From JBLIDK01 sp047632595 (GTDB lineage Bacteria; Bacteroidota; Bacteroidia; Sphingobacteriales; Sphingobacteriaceae), in NCBI GenBank assembly GCA_047632595.1, contig JBLIDK010000056.1:1-11708 (forward strand): a stretch of DNA of 11,708 nucleotides. Reading direction: 5' to 3'. Shown here one piece after another: positions 1 through 7,298 of the stretch (its first letter is position 1; the number at the start of each line of letters is the position of its first letter). Both the position numbers and the translations under genes were made by a program. Below the pieces are notes generated by a model. The model saw only the letters and a program-made list of their open reading frames with translations, was not told where the DNA came from and did not search any database.

Positions 1-1
1 T

Positions 2-1231
2 TACAGTGATGAGCTAAATGAATTGTTTAAGGGTTCGAGATCTAGGCCATATGGGGTGTTGTTTTCAACCAAAAACATTACTGCTCAACTTGGAGCTAGC
101 AATATTGGTGCACCATACGAACGATTTACAGGAAGTGGACCTGTTTATTTTAACAATGGCTTAAATGGTCTATTTACCCTAGCATCAGAAGATTTAATGG
201 AAGACTATAAAATAAATGGTGGACTTAGGTTGGCGAGCGATTTAACTATACCAGAATATTTTGTTCGTTTCGAGAATTTGAAAAAACGGCTTGACAAAGA
301 GTTTATTTTCTATAAAAATGGAGAAACCAATTTAGACGCGAATTCTGGAGGTAAATCAAACAGTTACGAGGTTAGAACCAACCTAAAGTATCCTTTTGAT
401 GAAACCCAAAGAGTAGGTTTTTCGGTGGGATTTAGGCGCGATGACGCATTTCCCCTTAGTACCGATATTTTCACACTAATTCAGCCAACAACCTTTGATA
501 ATTGGGGCTCAATTATGGTAGACTATGTGTGGGACAATACTCTTAAACTTGGCGAAAACCTTTATTACGGAACAAAAGCCAAGGTGTATGCAGAACGCTA
601 TTGGAATCTTAGAAATTCAGACGATCAAATAACTAATATTGGTTTCGACTTTAGACATTATCAGAAAATTCATAGAAATTTAATTGTAGCCTCAAGAATT
701 GCTGGAGCTCATTCGCCAAGTATGCGAAAAACCATTTATTATTTAGGCGGTGTTGACAGTTGGATTTCACCAAAATTTGATAACGACACTCAAATTAATC
801 AAGATGAAAATTACTACTTTCAGGCATTAGCAAGTAACATGCGTGGCTTCACACAAAATGCGCGAAACGGGAATTCATTTATGGTTATAAATAATGAAGT
901 ACGTTTTCCCGTATTCAGTTACTTTTTTAAGAAACCAATTAAATCTGACTTCGTAAAGAATTTTCAAATTGTACCTTTCTTTGATTTAGGGTCGGCTTGG
1001 ACTGGGTTGGATCCGTTTGACGAGGAAAACAAGTTTAATAAACAAACTATAAAATCAGGACCAATAACAGTTACCATTATTGAACCTCAAAGTCCTTTTG
1101 TTGCTGGTTACGGTACTGGAATTCGCTCAAGGCTACTTGGATACTTTATAAGGCTTGATTATGCCTGGGGAATTGAGAATGGTTTTATATTAGACCCTCG
1201 GTTTTACTTCTCGCTTTCACTTGATTTCTAA
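2..1231 (+). CDS. C-terminal part of an Omp85-type outer-membrane beta-barrel protein (5' partial)
   Basis: The reading frame is open to the left edge, so the start and N-terminal domains lie outside the window; a TTG at 23 is not a credible start. About 409 residues remain. They alternate polar and hydrophobic residues as in beta strands, with many aromatics. MRGF (bases 839-850) fits the conserved VRGF/Y motif of loop 6 in the Omp85/BamA barrel family. A later FDLGSAW stretch is also typical of these barrels, and the protein ends in an aromatic (SLSLDF), the usual signal for barrel assembly. In Bacteroidota, long proteins with an N-terminal TolB/WD40-like propeller and this kind of barrel are common; that is my preferred inference, but the propeller cannot be seen. 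A plain BamA/TamA-like or surface-antigen protein is the alternative. Its TAA stop overlaps the stop of the convergent enzyme gene. Confidence 0.75.
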   Translation, partial: YSDELNELFKGSRSRPYGVLFSTKNITAQLGASNIGAPYERFTGSGPVYFNNGLNGLFTLASEDLMEDYKINGGLRLASDLTIPEYFVRFENLKKRLDKEFIFYKNGETNLDANSGGKSNSYEVRTNLKYPFDETQRVGFSVGFRRDDAFPLSTDIFTLIQPTTFDNWGSIMVDYVWDNTLKLGENLYYGTKAKVYAERYWNLRNSDDQITNIGFDFRHYQKIHRNLIVASRIAGAHSPSMRKTIYYLGGVDSWISPKFDNDTQINQDENYYFQALASNMRGFTQNARNGNSFMVINNEVRFPVFSYFFKKPIKSDFVKNFQIVPFFDLGSAWTGLDPFDEENKFNKQTIKSGPITVTIIEPQSPFVAGYGTGIRSRLLGYFIRLDYAWGIENGFILDPRFYFSLSLDF

Positions 1232-4161
1232 TTCAAGTCTGCTGTTTCTGCAGCGATTATTTGATCATAAACCACTTGCATTACATTGGATCTTACATTT
1301 GTCCGAACTAATTTCCAGTTGTAAGCATCAGGATATACTCGGTTTGAAAGAAAAACATAAACCAAATTATATTTCGGGTCCGCCCAAGCATAGGTTCCAG
1401 TAAAGCCACTATGTCCAAAGGCAAATTCAGAAGCCGAATCACATCCAGGTCCTGGTTTATCTTTCGCCATGTTTGGCTTGTCAAAACCTATCCCTCTTCG
1501 GTTCTCGCCATCAAAAGCTTTTTGCGTAAAAAGATCAATAGTCTCTGGCTTAAAGTAATCTTGCCCTCCATATGAACCTTTGTTTAACAACATCTGCATA
1601 ATAATTGCCAAGTCATTTGCGTTACTAAACAAGCCAGCATGACCACCAACACCTCCTAACATTGCCGCACCTGGATCATGCACATAGCCTTGCACCACTT
1701 GGTTTCTAAAGGTGGTGTCTCTTTCGGTTGGCACAATTTCAGAAAGATTGAACTTATTTAGAGGTTTGTATGTCAAGTTTTGTAATCCCAGCTCATCGTA
1801 AAATTGTTCTTGAACATAAAAGTCTAACGATTCAAAAGTTATATGACCAACTATGTATTGCATAAAATAAAAAGCTAAGTCACTGTATTTATAGTTACCT
1901 CTATCTTCAATAGGGGAATTTACAATTGTATCCCACATGGCCTTGTTGTAATTTTCTTTCAAGTACATGTTGTTGGCAACCAAAGTTGGGAAAATGCTGT
2001 TCCGCATTGCTGAATAATTCTCTAATCTTCCATCAATTGTATCAAGAGAATATTTAAAAAACGGAATCCAAGAAACTAGCCCCGCCTGATGGGCAAGCAT
2101 TTCTCGTAAAGTGAGGTTTTCTTTATTTGTACCCGCTAATTGTGGCATGTACTTAAATATAGGTTCATCAATGTCAATAACCCCTTGCTCATGTAGTCGC
2201 ATTATTGCAAGCATAGTTGAAGCCACTTTTGTAATAGATGCTATGTCGTATTTATCCTCTAAACGAACTTCTTGCTTTTTATTATAGGTGTGGTGCCCAT
2301 AGGTTTTTTGAAAAAAGACCTTGCCCTCCTTTGCGAAAAGCACTTGGCAACCCGGCATCGCTTCGTCTTTTATGGCTAATTCAATTATTGAATCAATTTT
2401 TTTTAAACTGGCAGAATTTATGCCTAAGTCTTCAGGACTTGTGTACTCAAAGCGGTTGGTTTTATTGTAAATTAACCCCAAGCCTTGAAAATATTCTACC
2501 GATGAGCTTACAGGTAGTTTTCCACTTGCTTTAATTCCTCCAAATATAAGTTCGGCAGCCAGTTGCTGGGTCACTTCGTTGTCTTCATATGCCATTATAA
2601 CATGGTCAAAGCCTTCAAAATTTTTCAAACAATAAGGGTTGTTGAAAACGCTTAAAATAAGATTTTGACGAATATTAATTGAGCGAACAAATGCCAAACT
2701 TTGCTCAGAAATTTTAAAGTTATTTGATGAATATCTGCTTAAGCCATGCATTCCAACAATTACTAAATCGTAATCGGATAATGTGGTTTTTAATGCGTTG
2801 TAAAGCTGAACACTCGCGTCTTTGTCAATGGCAAAAGTTTTAACATCAGCGTAAGCTTGCAGTTGTCGCAAGAATTGGTTTTCCATTTCTTCACCTATAC
2901 TAACTGCTGCAATGCGTATATTTTTTACGCTTGAAATTGGTATTAAATCATTTTGATTTTTGGCAACGGTAATTGCTTGTTCATACAGTCTCTTTCGAAG
3001 TAATTCGGCCTGTGGAGTGTTTAACTCAGAGTAAATTGTTTGTACGTTTATTGGCTTAATTTCTTTCGATAATCCTAAATCGTACTTAGCAGCCAAAATT
3101 TTCTTCACCTTTTCATCCACTTCCTTTTGAGGAATCTTTTTGAAATTAATGGCCTGTTCAATTTTCTTTATTGCTAATGGAACATCTTGAGAAAAAAGTA
3201 AAACATCATTACCAGCAATAAGTGCTTTTACATCCACTTCACCTGGACTAAAATAACCTGCAACTCCTTGCATGTTTAAAGCATCAGTAAATATTAATCC
3301 TTTAAAACCAAGTTCATTTTGCAGCAATTCAGTTACCACGTATTTGCTTAAAGTGGTAGCTGTATTCTTAGAAGAGTCGTATGCGGGGATATTTAAATGC
3401 GCAACCATTAGCGATGGAAGTCCCGCCTCAATCATTTTCTTAAATGGGTATAGCTCTAAAGAGTCTAGTTGCTCTTTAGATTTTAATATAGAAGGTAATG
3501 TTTTATGACTGTCTCTATCCGTATCGCCATGCCCGGGGAAATGTTTAGCATTTGCCATTACGCCGGCTTTTTCCAAACCACGCATATAGGCAATTCCTTT
3601 TTGGGCAACTAATTCCTTGTTTTCGCCAAATGAGCGATCGTTAATTACAGGGTTATTAAAATTATTGTTTACATCAACTACAGGGGCAAAGTTTATATGC
3701 ATGCCAAGAGCTTTACATTGTCTACCAATTTCTTCACCCATTTGTTCGATGTAAGAATCGTTTTGAATTGCCCCCAATGTCATTTGACGAGGGTAAGAAA
3801 TGGTGCTATCTAATCGCATTCCCAAGCCCCATTCTGCATCCATAGCAATCATTAATGGTGTCTTTGCTAAACCTTGATAAATGTTTGTTAATCGCGCTTG
3901 ACGCTCTGGACCACCTTGAAAAAATATGAGTCCGCCAATATTATAACGTGAAATAAGGCTCTTAATCTCGGCTTCGTGCAGGGCAGTTTTGTTTGAATAG
4001 GCAGCAACCATGAAAAGCTGAGCTATTCTTTGTTCTTCGTTTAAACTAGAAAAAACAGAATCCACCCAATTGTTTTTGGCATCTTGTCCTTGAACACCTA
4101 ATGTGCTTAAAAACAGTAATAATGGAATAATACTTTTTACTAGGGCGCTTTTTATCTGCAT
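1228..4161 (-). CDS. Exported NagZ-like GH3 beta-N-acetylglucosaminidase fused to a serine beta-lactamase-family domain
   Basis: The 977-residue protein begins with a signal peptide (hydrophobic core about 9-22, cleavage near 25), so it acts in the periplasm or on the surface. Residues 30-365 are a GH3 catalytic barrel. KHFPGHGDTDRDSH (206-219) carries the Asp217-Ser-His219 acid/base dyad typical of NagZ enzymes, and FTDALNM supplies the nucleophile Asp293. Residues 385-570 look like the GH3 C-terminal domain, which Bacillus NagZ has and E. coli NagZ lacks. Residues 578-970 form a class C beta-lactamase-fold domain with SITK (642-645), Tyr-Ser-Asp (759-761) and His-Ser-Gly (917-919), so both active sites look intact. 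Expected role: release of N-acetylglucosamine from cell-wall fragments by the first half. The second half may be an amidase, esterase or D-Ala peptidase; a true antibiotic lactamase is less likely. The ATG at 4159-4161 is supported by the signal peptide. Confidence 0.9.
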   Translation of the reverse strand: MQIKSALVKSIIPLLLFLSTLGVQGQDAKNNWVDSVFSSLNEEQRIAQLFMVAAYSNKTALHEAEIKSLISRYNIGGLIFFQGGPERQARLTNIYQGLAKTPLMIAMDAEWGLGMRLDSTISYPRQMTLGAIQNDSYIEQMGEEIGRQCKALGMHINFAPVVDVNNNFNNPVINDRSFGENKELVAQKGIAYMRGLEKAGVMANAKHFPGHGDTDRDSHKTLPSILKSKEQLDSLELYPFKKMIEAGLPSLMVAHLNIPAYDSSKNTATTLSKYVVTELLQNELGFKGLIFTDALNMQGVAGYFSPGEVDVKALIAGNDVLLFSQDVPLAIKKIEQAINFKKIPQKEVDEKVKKILAAKYDLGLSKEIKPINVQTIYSELNTPQAELLRKRLYEQAITVAKNQNDLIPISSVKNIRIAAVSIGEEMENQFLRQLQAYADVKTFAIDKDASVQLYNALKTTLSDYDLVIVGMHGLSRYSSNNFKISEQSLAFVRSINIRQNLILSVFNNPYCLKNFEGFDHVIMAYEDNEVTQQLAAELIFGGIKASGKLPVSSSVEYFQGLGLIYNKTNRFEYTSPEDLGINSASLKKIDSIIELAIKDEAMPGCQVLFAKEGKVFFQKTYGHHTYNKKQEVRLEDKYDIASITKVASTMLAIMRLHEQGVIDIDEPIFKYMPQLAGTNKENLTLREMLAHQAGLVSWIPFFKYSLDTIDGRLENYSAMRNSIFPTLVANNMYLKENYNKAMWDTIVNSPIEDRGNYKYSDLAFYFMQYIVGHITFESLDFYVQEQFYDELGLQNLTYKPLNKFNLSEIVPTERDTTFRNQVVQGYVHDPGAAMLGGVGGHAGLFSNANDLAIIMQMLLNKGSYGGQDYFKPETIDLFTQKAFDGENRRGIGFDKPNMAKDKPGPGCDSASEFAFGHSGFTGTYAWADPKYNLVYVFLSNRVYPDAYNWKLVRTNVRSNVMQVVYDQIIAAETADLN

Positions 4162-4205
4162 AATTCTTTTAAAGCTAAATTTATCTAAACTTGCAAGGGA
4201 TAAAA

Positions 4206-4241
4206 CAAAAGTAATCTCTGTTATGTTCTTTGATTTAACAA
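4206..4241 (-). promoter_or_regulatory. Possible promoter of the GH3/beta-lactamase-family gene
   Basis: Read on the minus strand, TACTTTTG at 4213-4206 matches the Bacteroidota -7 consensus TAnnTTTG exactly. A TTG lies upstream at 4241-4239, but the gap of 25 bases is longer than the usual 19-21, so the -33 element is doubtful. The position gives a leader of roughly 40 bases before the ATG at 4161. A second exact box, TAAATTTG at 4349-4342, lies further upstream and could be an alternative. Confidence 0.35.
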
Positions 4242-4262
4242 TTTATCCACATACTGGTTAAG

Positions 4263-4308
4263 TATTGGGTAATTCAGGTCATTTGTAGGATATTTGGGGC
4301 TAGGTTTA
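4263..4308 (+). promoter_or_regulatory. Possible promoter of the mutL-rhomboid operon
   Basis: Two overlapping weak matches to the Bacteroidota promoter are present. TTG at 4265-4267 is followed after 21 bases by GATATTTG (4289-4296), one mismatch from TAnnTTTG. Alternatively, TTTG at 4282-4285 is followed after 15 bases by TAGGTTTA (4301-4308). Either would leave a leader of about 40-55 bases before the ATG at 4356. Only the location between two divergent genes makes this credible. Confidence 0.25.
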
Positions 4309-4355
4309 CTTGTATAACGCGAAATTCAGACCTTCGTTGTTCAAATTTATAAATT

Positions 4356-4631
4356 ATGCGCTTACCTTCTTTTTTTAAAACGTCAAATTATCACAGATTC
4401 GATTATACACCACTGTATTATGATGAGCGAAAAGAGGACTTAGAAAAAAGAGTACGGAAGATTAAGAGAGAGATAGGTGAAGAGGTAGATGAAAATCTTG
4501 AAAAGCGTATTTCCAATATTAACTTCCGATCTCAAAGTTACCAAGTTGGTAAAGCAAAGCGCCAAAGTAGTTTTAGGTTGATTATTATCATTATTGGCCT
4601 AATGCTAGCAGCTTACTTTTTGTTATTTTAA
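4356..4631 (+). CDS. Small single-span (C-terminally anchored) membrane protein upstream of mutL
   Basis: The 91-residue protein has no signal peptide. Residues 10-25 contain an aromatic patch (FDYTPLYYDER). Residues 24-52 are rich in Lys, Arg and Glu and probably helical. Residues 66-74 are basic, and residues 75-91 form a single very hydrophobic helix (five Ile in a row, then Gly-Leu-Met-Leu-Ala-Ala) that runs to the last residue. This predicts a tail-anchored protein with its body in the cytoplasm. A small protein with a similar FxYxPxYY patch and C-terminal anchor is, as I recall, often found next to mutL in flavobacteria, sometimes mislabelled as riboflavin synthase subunit beta; nothing here supports an enzyme. 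It is first in the operon, with 3 bases before the mutL ATG. Function unknown; a helper of the downstream membrane proteases or a substrate of them is possible. Confidence 0.8.
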   Translation: MRLPSFFKTSNYHRFDYTPLYYDERKEDLEKRVRKIKREIGEEVDENLEKRISNINFRSQSYQVGKAKRQSSFRLIIIIIGLMLAAYFLLF

Positions 4632-4634
4632 TTT

Positions 4635-6473
4635 ATGTCGGATATAATTAGTCTTCTTCCAGATAGTGTGGCAAATCAAATTGCGGCAGGTGAGGTAATA
4701 CAACGCCCAGCTTCTGCAGTAAAAGAGATGCTTGAAAATGCTATTGATTCGGGCGCATCTGAAATAAAATTATTGATTAAAGATGCTGGTAAAACGTTAA
4801 TACAAGTAATTGATAATGGTAAAGGCATGAGTGAAACAGATGCTCGAATGTGTTTTGAACGCCACGCTACATCTAAAATAAAGGCCGCCGAAGATTTATT
4901 TCACATTCGCACCATGGGTTTTAGAGGTGAGGCTTTAGCAAGTATTGCCGCAATTGCTCAAGTGGAACTTAAAACTAAACAAGAAAGCGAAAAAATTGGA
5001 ACGCGCTTGTGTATTGAAGGCAGTAAGGTGATTACTCACGAGCCATGTTCGCAAACAAATGGCACTTCACTAGCAGTAAAAAACTTATTCTACAATACTC
5101 CGGCTCGAAGAAATTTTTTAAAGTCAAACTCTTCAGAAAATAAACACATTATTGAAGAATTTACTCGTGTTGCATTGGCTCATCCTGATATTGAATTCTC
5201 GTTTTATAACGACGATAGGCAAGTTCAGCAATTACCTATTAGCAACACCAAAGTTAGAATTGTAACTCTTTTTGGCAACAACTACAATGAACGATTAGTA
5301 CCTGTTGATGAAGACACCGACCTAATAAAAATTACAGGATTTGTAGGTAAGCCAGAGTTTGCTAAAAAGTCGAGAACGGAGCAATATATGTTTGTAAACC
5401 TTCGCTACATTCGAGATGGTTATTTAAACCATGCTGTGAAATTAGCTTTCGAAGAATTACTTCCGTCAGATCATTACCCTCTTTACATGTTGTATTTTGA
5501 TATTGACACCGCCAAAATTGACGTAAACGTTCATCCCACCAAAACAGAAATTAAATTTGAAGATGAGCGAGCAGTTTATCAAGTAATTCGAGCATCAGTA
5601 AAACGTGCTTTAGGAAAATACAACATAGCTCCTTCTTTAGATTTTGATGCTGATGAAACATTTTCAAATTCTGCCATGTGGGGAAATAATACTGGAAACA
5701 TAAAAGCTCCAGAAATTTCTGTAGATCCCAACTTCAATCCCTTTAAAACTCAGGGCAGACCAAAAGAAATCTCCTTTCCAAGAAATATTAATTCCAGTAA
5801 ATCTGACAACTGGAAACCACTCTATGAAGTTGCAAAGGCTGAATTTGAGCCAAATCAAGGTAGCGAAAGCAATGAGAGCTCAGAAGCTACATCCCACGAA
5901 AATGGTAGTACTCCCTATCAATTGCATGGAAAATACATTCTATCTCAAATAAAGTCGGGCTTTATGCTTATTGAACAACAAGCTGCGCATGAGCGTATAC
6001 TTTTTGAGCATTATTTGGAGAAATTCACTTCACAGCGAAGTGCCATTCAACAATGTTTGTTTCCAGAGCAAGTGCAATTTACCCCATCAGAGTATACTGT
6101 AGTTCAGGAGTTACTTGAAGACTTAACACATGTTGGCTTTGATATTGCAGAATTTGGAAATAACACTGTGGTTGTTCAAGGAGTTCCAGTAGAATTAGAA
6201 CAAATGTCGCCCAAAGATGTAATACTGTCATTAATTCAAGAATATAGCGAACATGCAAAAGATTTAAAATTGAATAAGCAAGAAAGTTTAGCTCGTTCAT
6301 TAGCAAAAAAATCGGCAGTAAAGCCGGGGCAAAAGCTAGAACTTGATGAAATGCGTTTATTAATAGATCAGCTTTTTGCATGTGAAATGCCATATGCAGC
6401 ATTAAATGGGAAACCTACATTAATTACCTTAAGTTTGGACGAACTTGCAAAACGTTTCAATAAAAGTTTCTAA
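4635..6473 (+). CDS. mutL: DNA mismatch repair protein MutL
   Basis: The 612-residue protein has the usual MutL length. The N-terminal GHKL ATPase (about 1-330) is well conserved: IAAGEVIQRP near the start, catalytic Glu34 and Mg-binding Asn35 in LENAIDSGA, DNGKGM (60-65), RHATSKI (76-82), GFRGEALASI (95-104), TPARRNFL (155-162) and NVHPTKTEIKF (298-308). A polar, low-complexity linker covers about 335-425. The C-terminal dimerisation domain follows (430-612). There the nuclease motif normally written DQHA(X)2E(X)4E reads EQQAAHERILFE (447-458). The usual Cys and Cys-Pro-His-Gly-Arg-Pro metal ligands are replaced (Ala557 and Ala-Leu-Asn-Gly-Lys-Pro 589-594). ATP-driven coupling of MutS to downstream repair is therefore secure, while latent endonuclease activity is doubtful. 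It lies second in the operon, and its TAA overlaps the next ATG by one base. Confidence 0.97.
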   Translation: MSDIISLLPDSVANQIAAGEVIQRPASAVKEMLENAIDSGASEIKLLIKDAGKTLIQVIDNGKGMSETDARMCFERHATSKIKAAEDLFHIRTMGFRGEALASIAAIAQVELKTKQESEKIGTRLCIEGSKVITHEPCSQTNGTSLAVKNLFYNTPARRNFLKSNSSENKHIIEEFTRVALAHPDIEFSFYNDDRQVQQLPISNTKVRIVTLFGNNYNERLVPVDEDTDLIKITGFVGKPEFAKKSRTEQYMFVNLRYIRDGYLNHAVKLAFEELLPSDHYPLYMLYFDIDTAKIDVNVHPTKTEIKFEDERAVYQVIRASVKRALGKYNIAPSLDFDADETFSNSAMWGNNTGNIKAPEISVDPNFNPFKTQGRPKEISFPRNINSSKSDNWKPLYEVAKAEFEPNQGSESNESSEATSHENGSTPYQLHGKYILSQIKSGFMLIEQQAAHERILFEHYLEKFTSQRSAIQQCLFPEQVQFTPSEYTVVQELLEDLTHVGFDIAEFGNNTVVVQGVPVELEQMSPKDVILSLIQEYSEHAKDLKLNKQESLARSLAKKSAVKPGQKLELDEMRLLIDQLFACEMPYAALNGKPTLITLSLDELAKRFNKSF

Positions 6474-7288
6474 TGAGCCAAAATTATAGACCAGGAGGAT
6501 TTAAATTACTTCCAGATGTTGTAAAAAACTTACTGATAATAAACGGTTTGTTTTTTGTTGCCACTTATGTGTTTCAAAATACTTTTTCAATAGATTTAGT
6601 TGAGAAATTAGGGTTGTACTTTCCAACTTCAAATAAGTTTAGAATATACCAATTGGTTACCCACATGTTTATGCATGGTAGCTTAATGCATATTTTTAGT
6701 AACATGTTTGCTTTATGGATGTTCGGAGCAGTTCTCGAAAACACCTGGGGTCCGAAGAAATTTTTAATCTACTACTTTGTAACCGCAATTGGCGCTGCAG
6801 GTTTGCATCTAACTGTCCAGTATTTTGAAATTTCTTCCTTACAAAACAGTCTTAGCTCTTTTTTGAGTAATCCAACACCATCTGAATTCGCCTCGTTTAT
6901 ATCAGCGCAAGTGCCAGATTATTATCAAACTACTTTTAAAGATGTTTTAAACGCATGGGAAGCAAGTTCAGGTGCAATTGGCTATAAAGAAAATGCTATG
7001 TCCTTAGGGCGTGAATTGTATGAATTGAAACTAAATATTCCTACAGTAGGAGCTTCCGGAGCTGTTTTTGGAGTGCTTTTGGCCTTTGGAATGTTATTCC
7101 CAAATACAATTATCTATTTGTATTTTGCTATTCCAGTTAAAGCTAAATATTTTGTAGCCTTTTACGGATTGTTTGAGCTTTGGCGAGGAATTCAGAATAG
7201 TTCTGGAGACAATGTTGCTCACTTTGCTCATTTGGGTGGAATGTTATTTGGATTTTTGTTAATAAAATATTGGCAAAAACGACCTTAA
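6473..7288 (+). CDS. Rhomboid family intramembrane serine protease (first of a tandem pair)
   Basis: The 271-residue polytopic membrane protein contains the full rhomboid signature. HMFMHGSLMHIFSN (64-77) supplies the oxyanion residues His73 and Asn77. GASG (193-196) carries nucleophile Ser195 at the start of a membrane helix. AHFAHLGG (249-256) carries catalytic His253. Six membrane segments fit around 17-35, 66-87, 96-116, 190-209, 211-232 and 249-266. It should cleave membrane-spanning substrates within the bilayer; the substrate is unknown. Between the third segment and the nucleophile helix is a polar stretch of about 70 residues (118-188), longer than in E. coli GlpG, which must form a sizeable soluble loop. 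The start codon overlaps the mutL stop (TAATG), implying translational coupling. The next gene begins 10 bases downstream. Confidence 0.95.
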   Translation: MSQNYRPGGFKLLPDVVKNLLIINGLFFVATYVFQNTFSIDLVEKLGLYFPTSNKFRIYQLVTHMFMHGSLMHIFSNMFALWMFGAVLENTWGPKKFLIYYFVTAIGAAGLHLTVQYFEISSLQNSLSSFLSNPTPSEFASFISAQVPDYYQTTFKDVLNAWEASSGAIGYKENAMSLGRELYELKLNIPTVGASGAVFGVLLAFGMLFPNTIIYLYFAIPVKAKYFVAFYGLFELWRGIQNSSGDNVAHFAHLGGMLFGFLLIKYWQKRP

Positions 7289-7298
7289 TCTTATAAGA

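Noticed and set aside
2238..2534. Plus-strand frame of 98 codons inside the enzyme gene
   Set aside because: It is antisense to the junction of the GH3 C-terminal and beta-lactamase-fold domains, with no supporting features.
1228..4161. Reading the enzyme as an antibiotic-resistance beta-lactamase
   Set aside because: The SxxK, Tyr-Ser-Asp and His-Ser-Gly motifs are shared by many cell-wall peptidases, amidases and esterases of this fold, and fusion to a NagZ-like domain favours a cell-wall role.
6079..6402. Minus-strand frame of 107 codons inside mutL
   Set aside because: It lies wholly opposite conserved MutL coding sequence and shows no recognisable domain.
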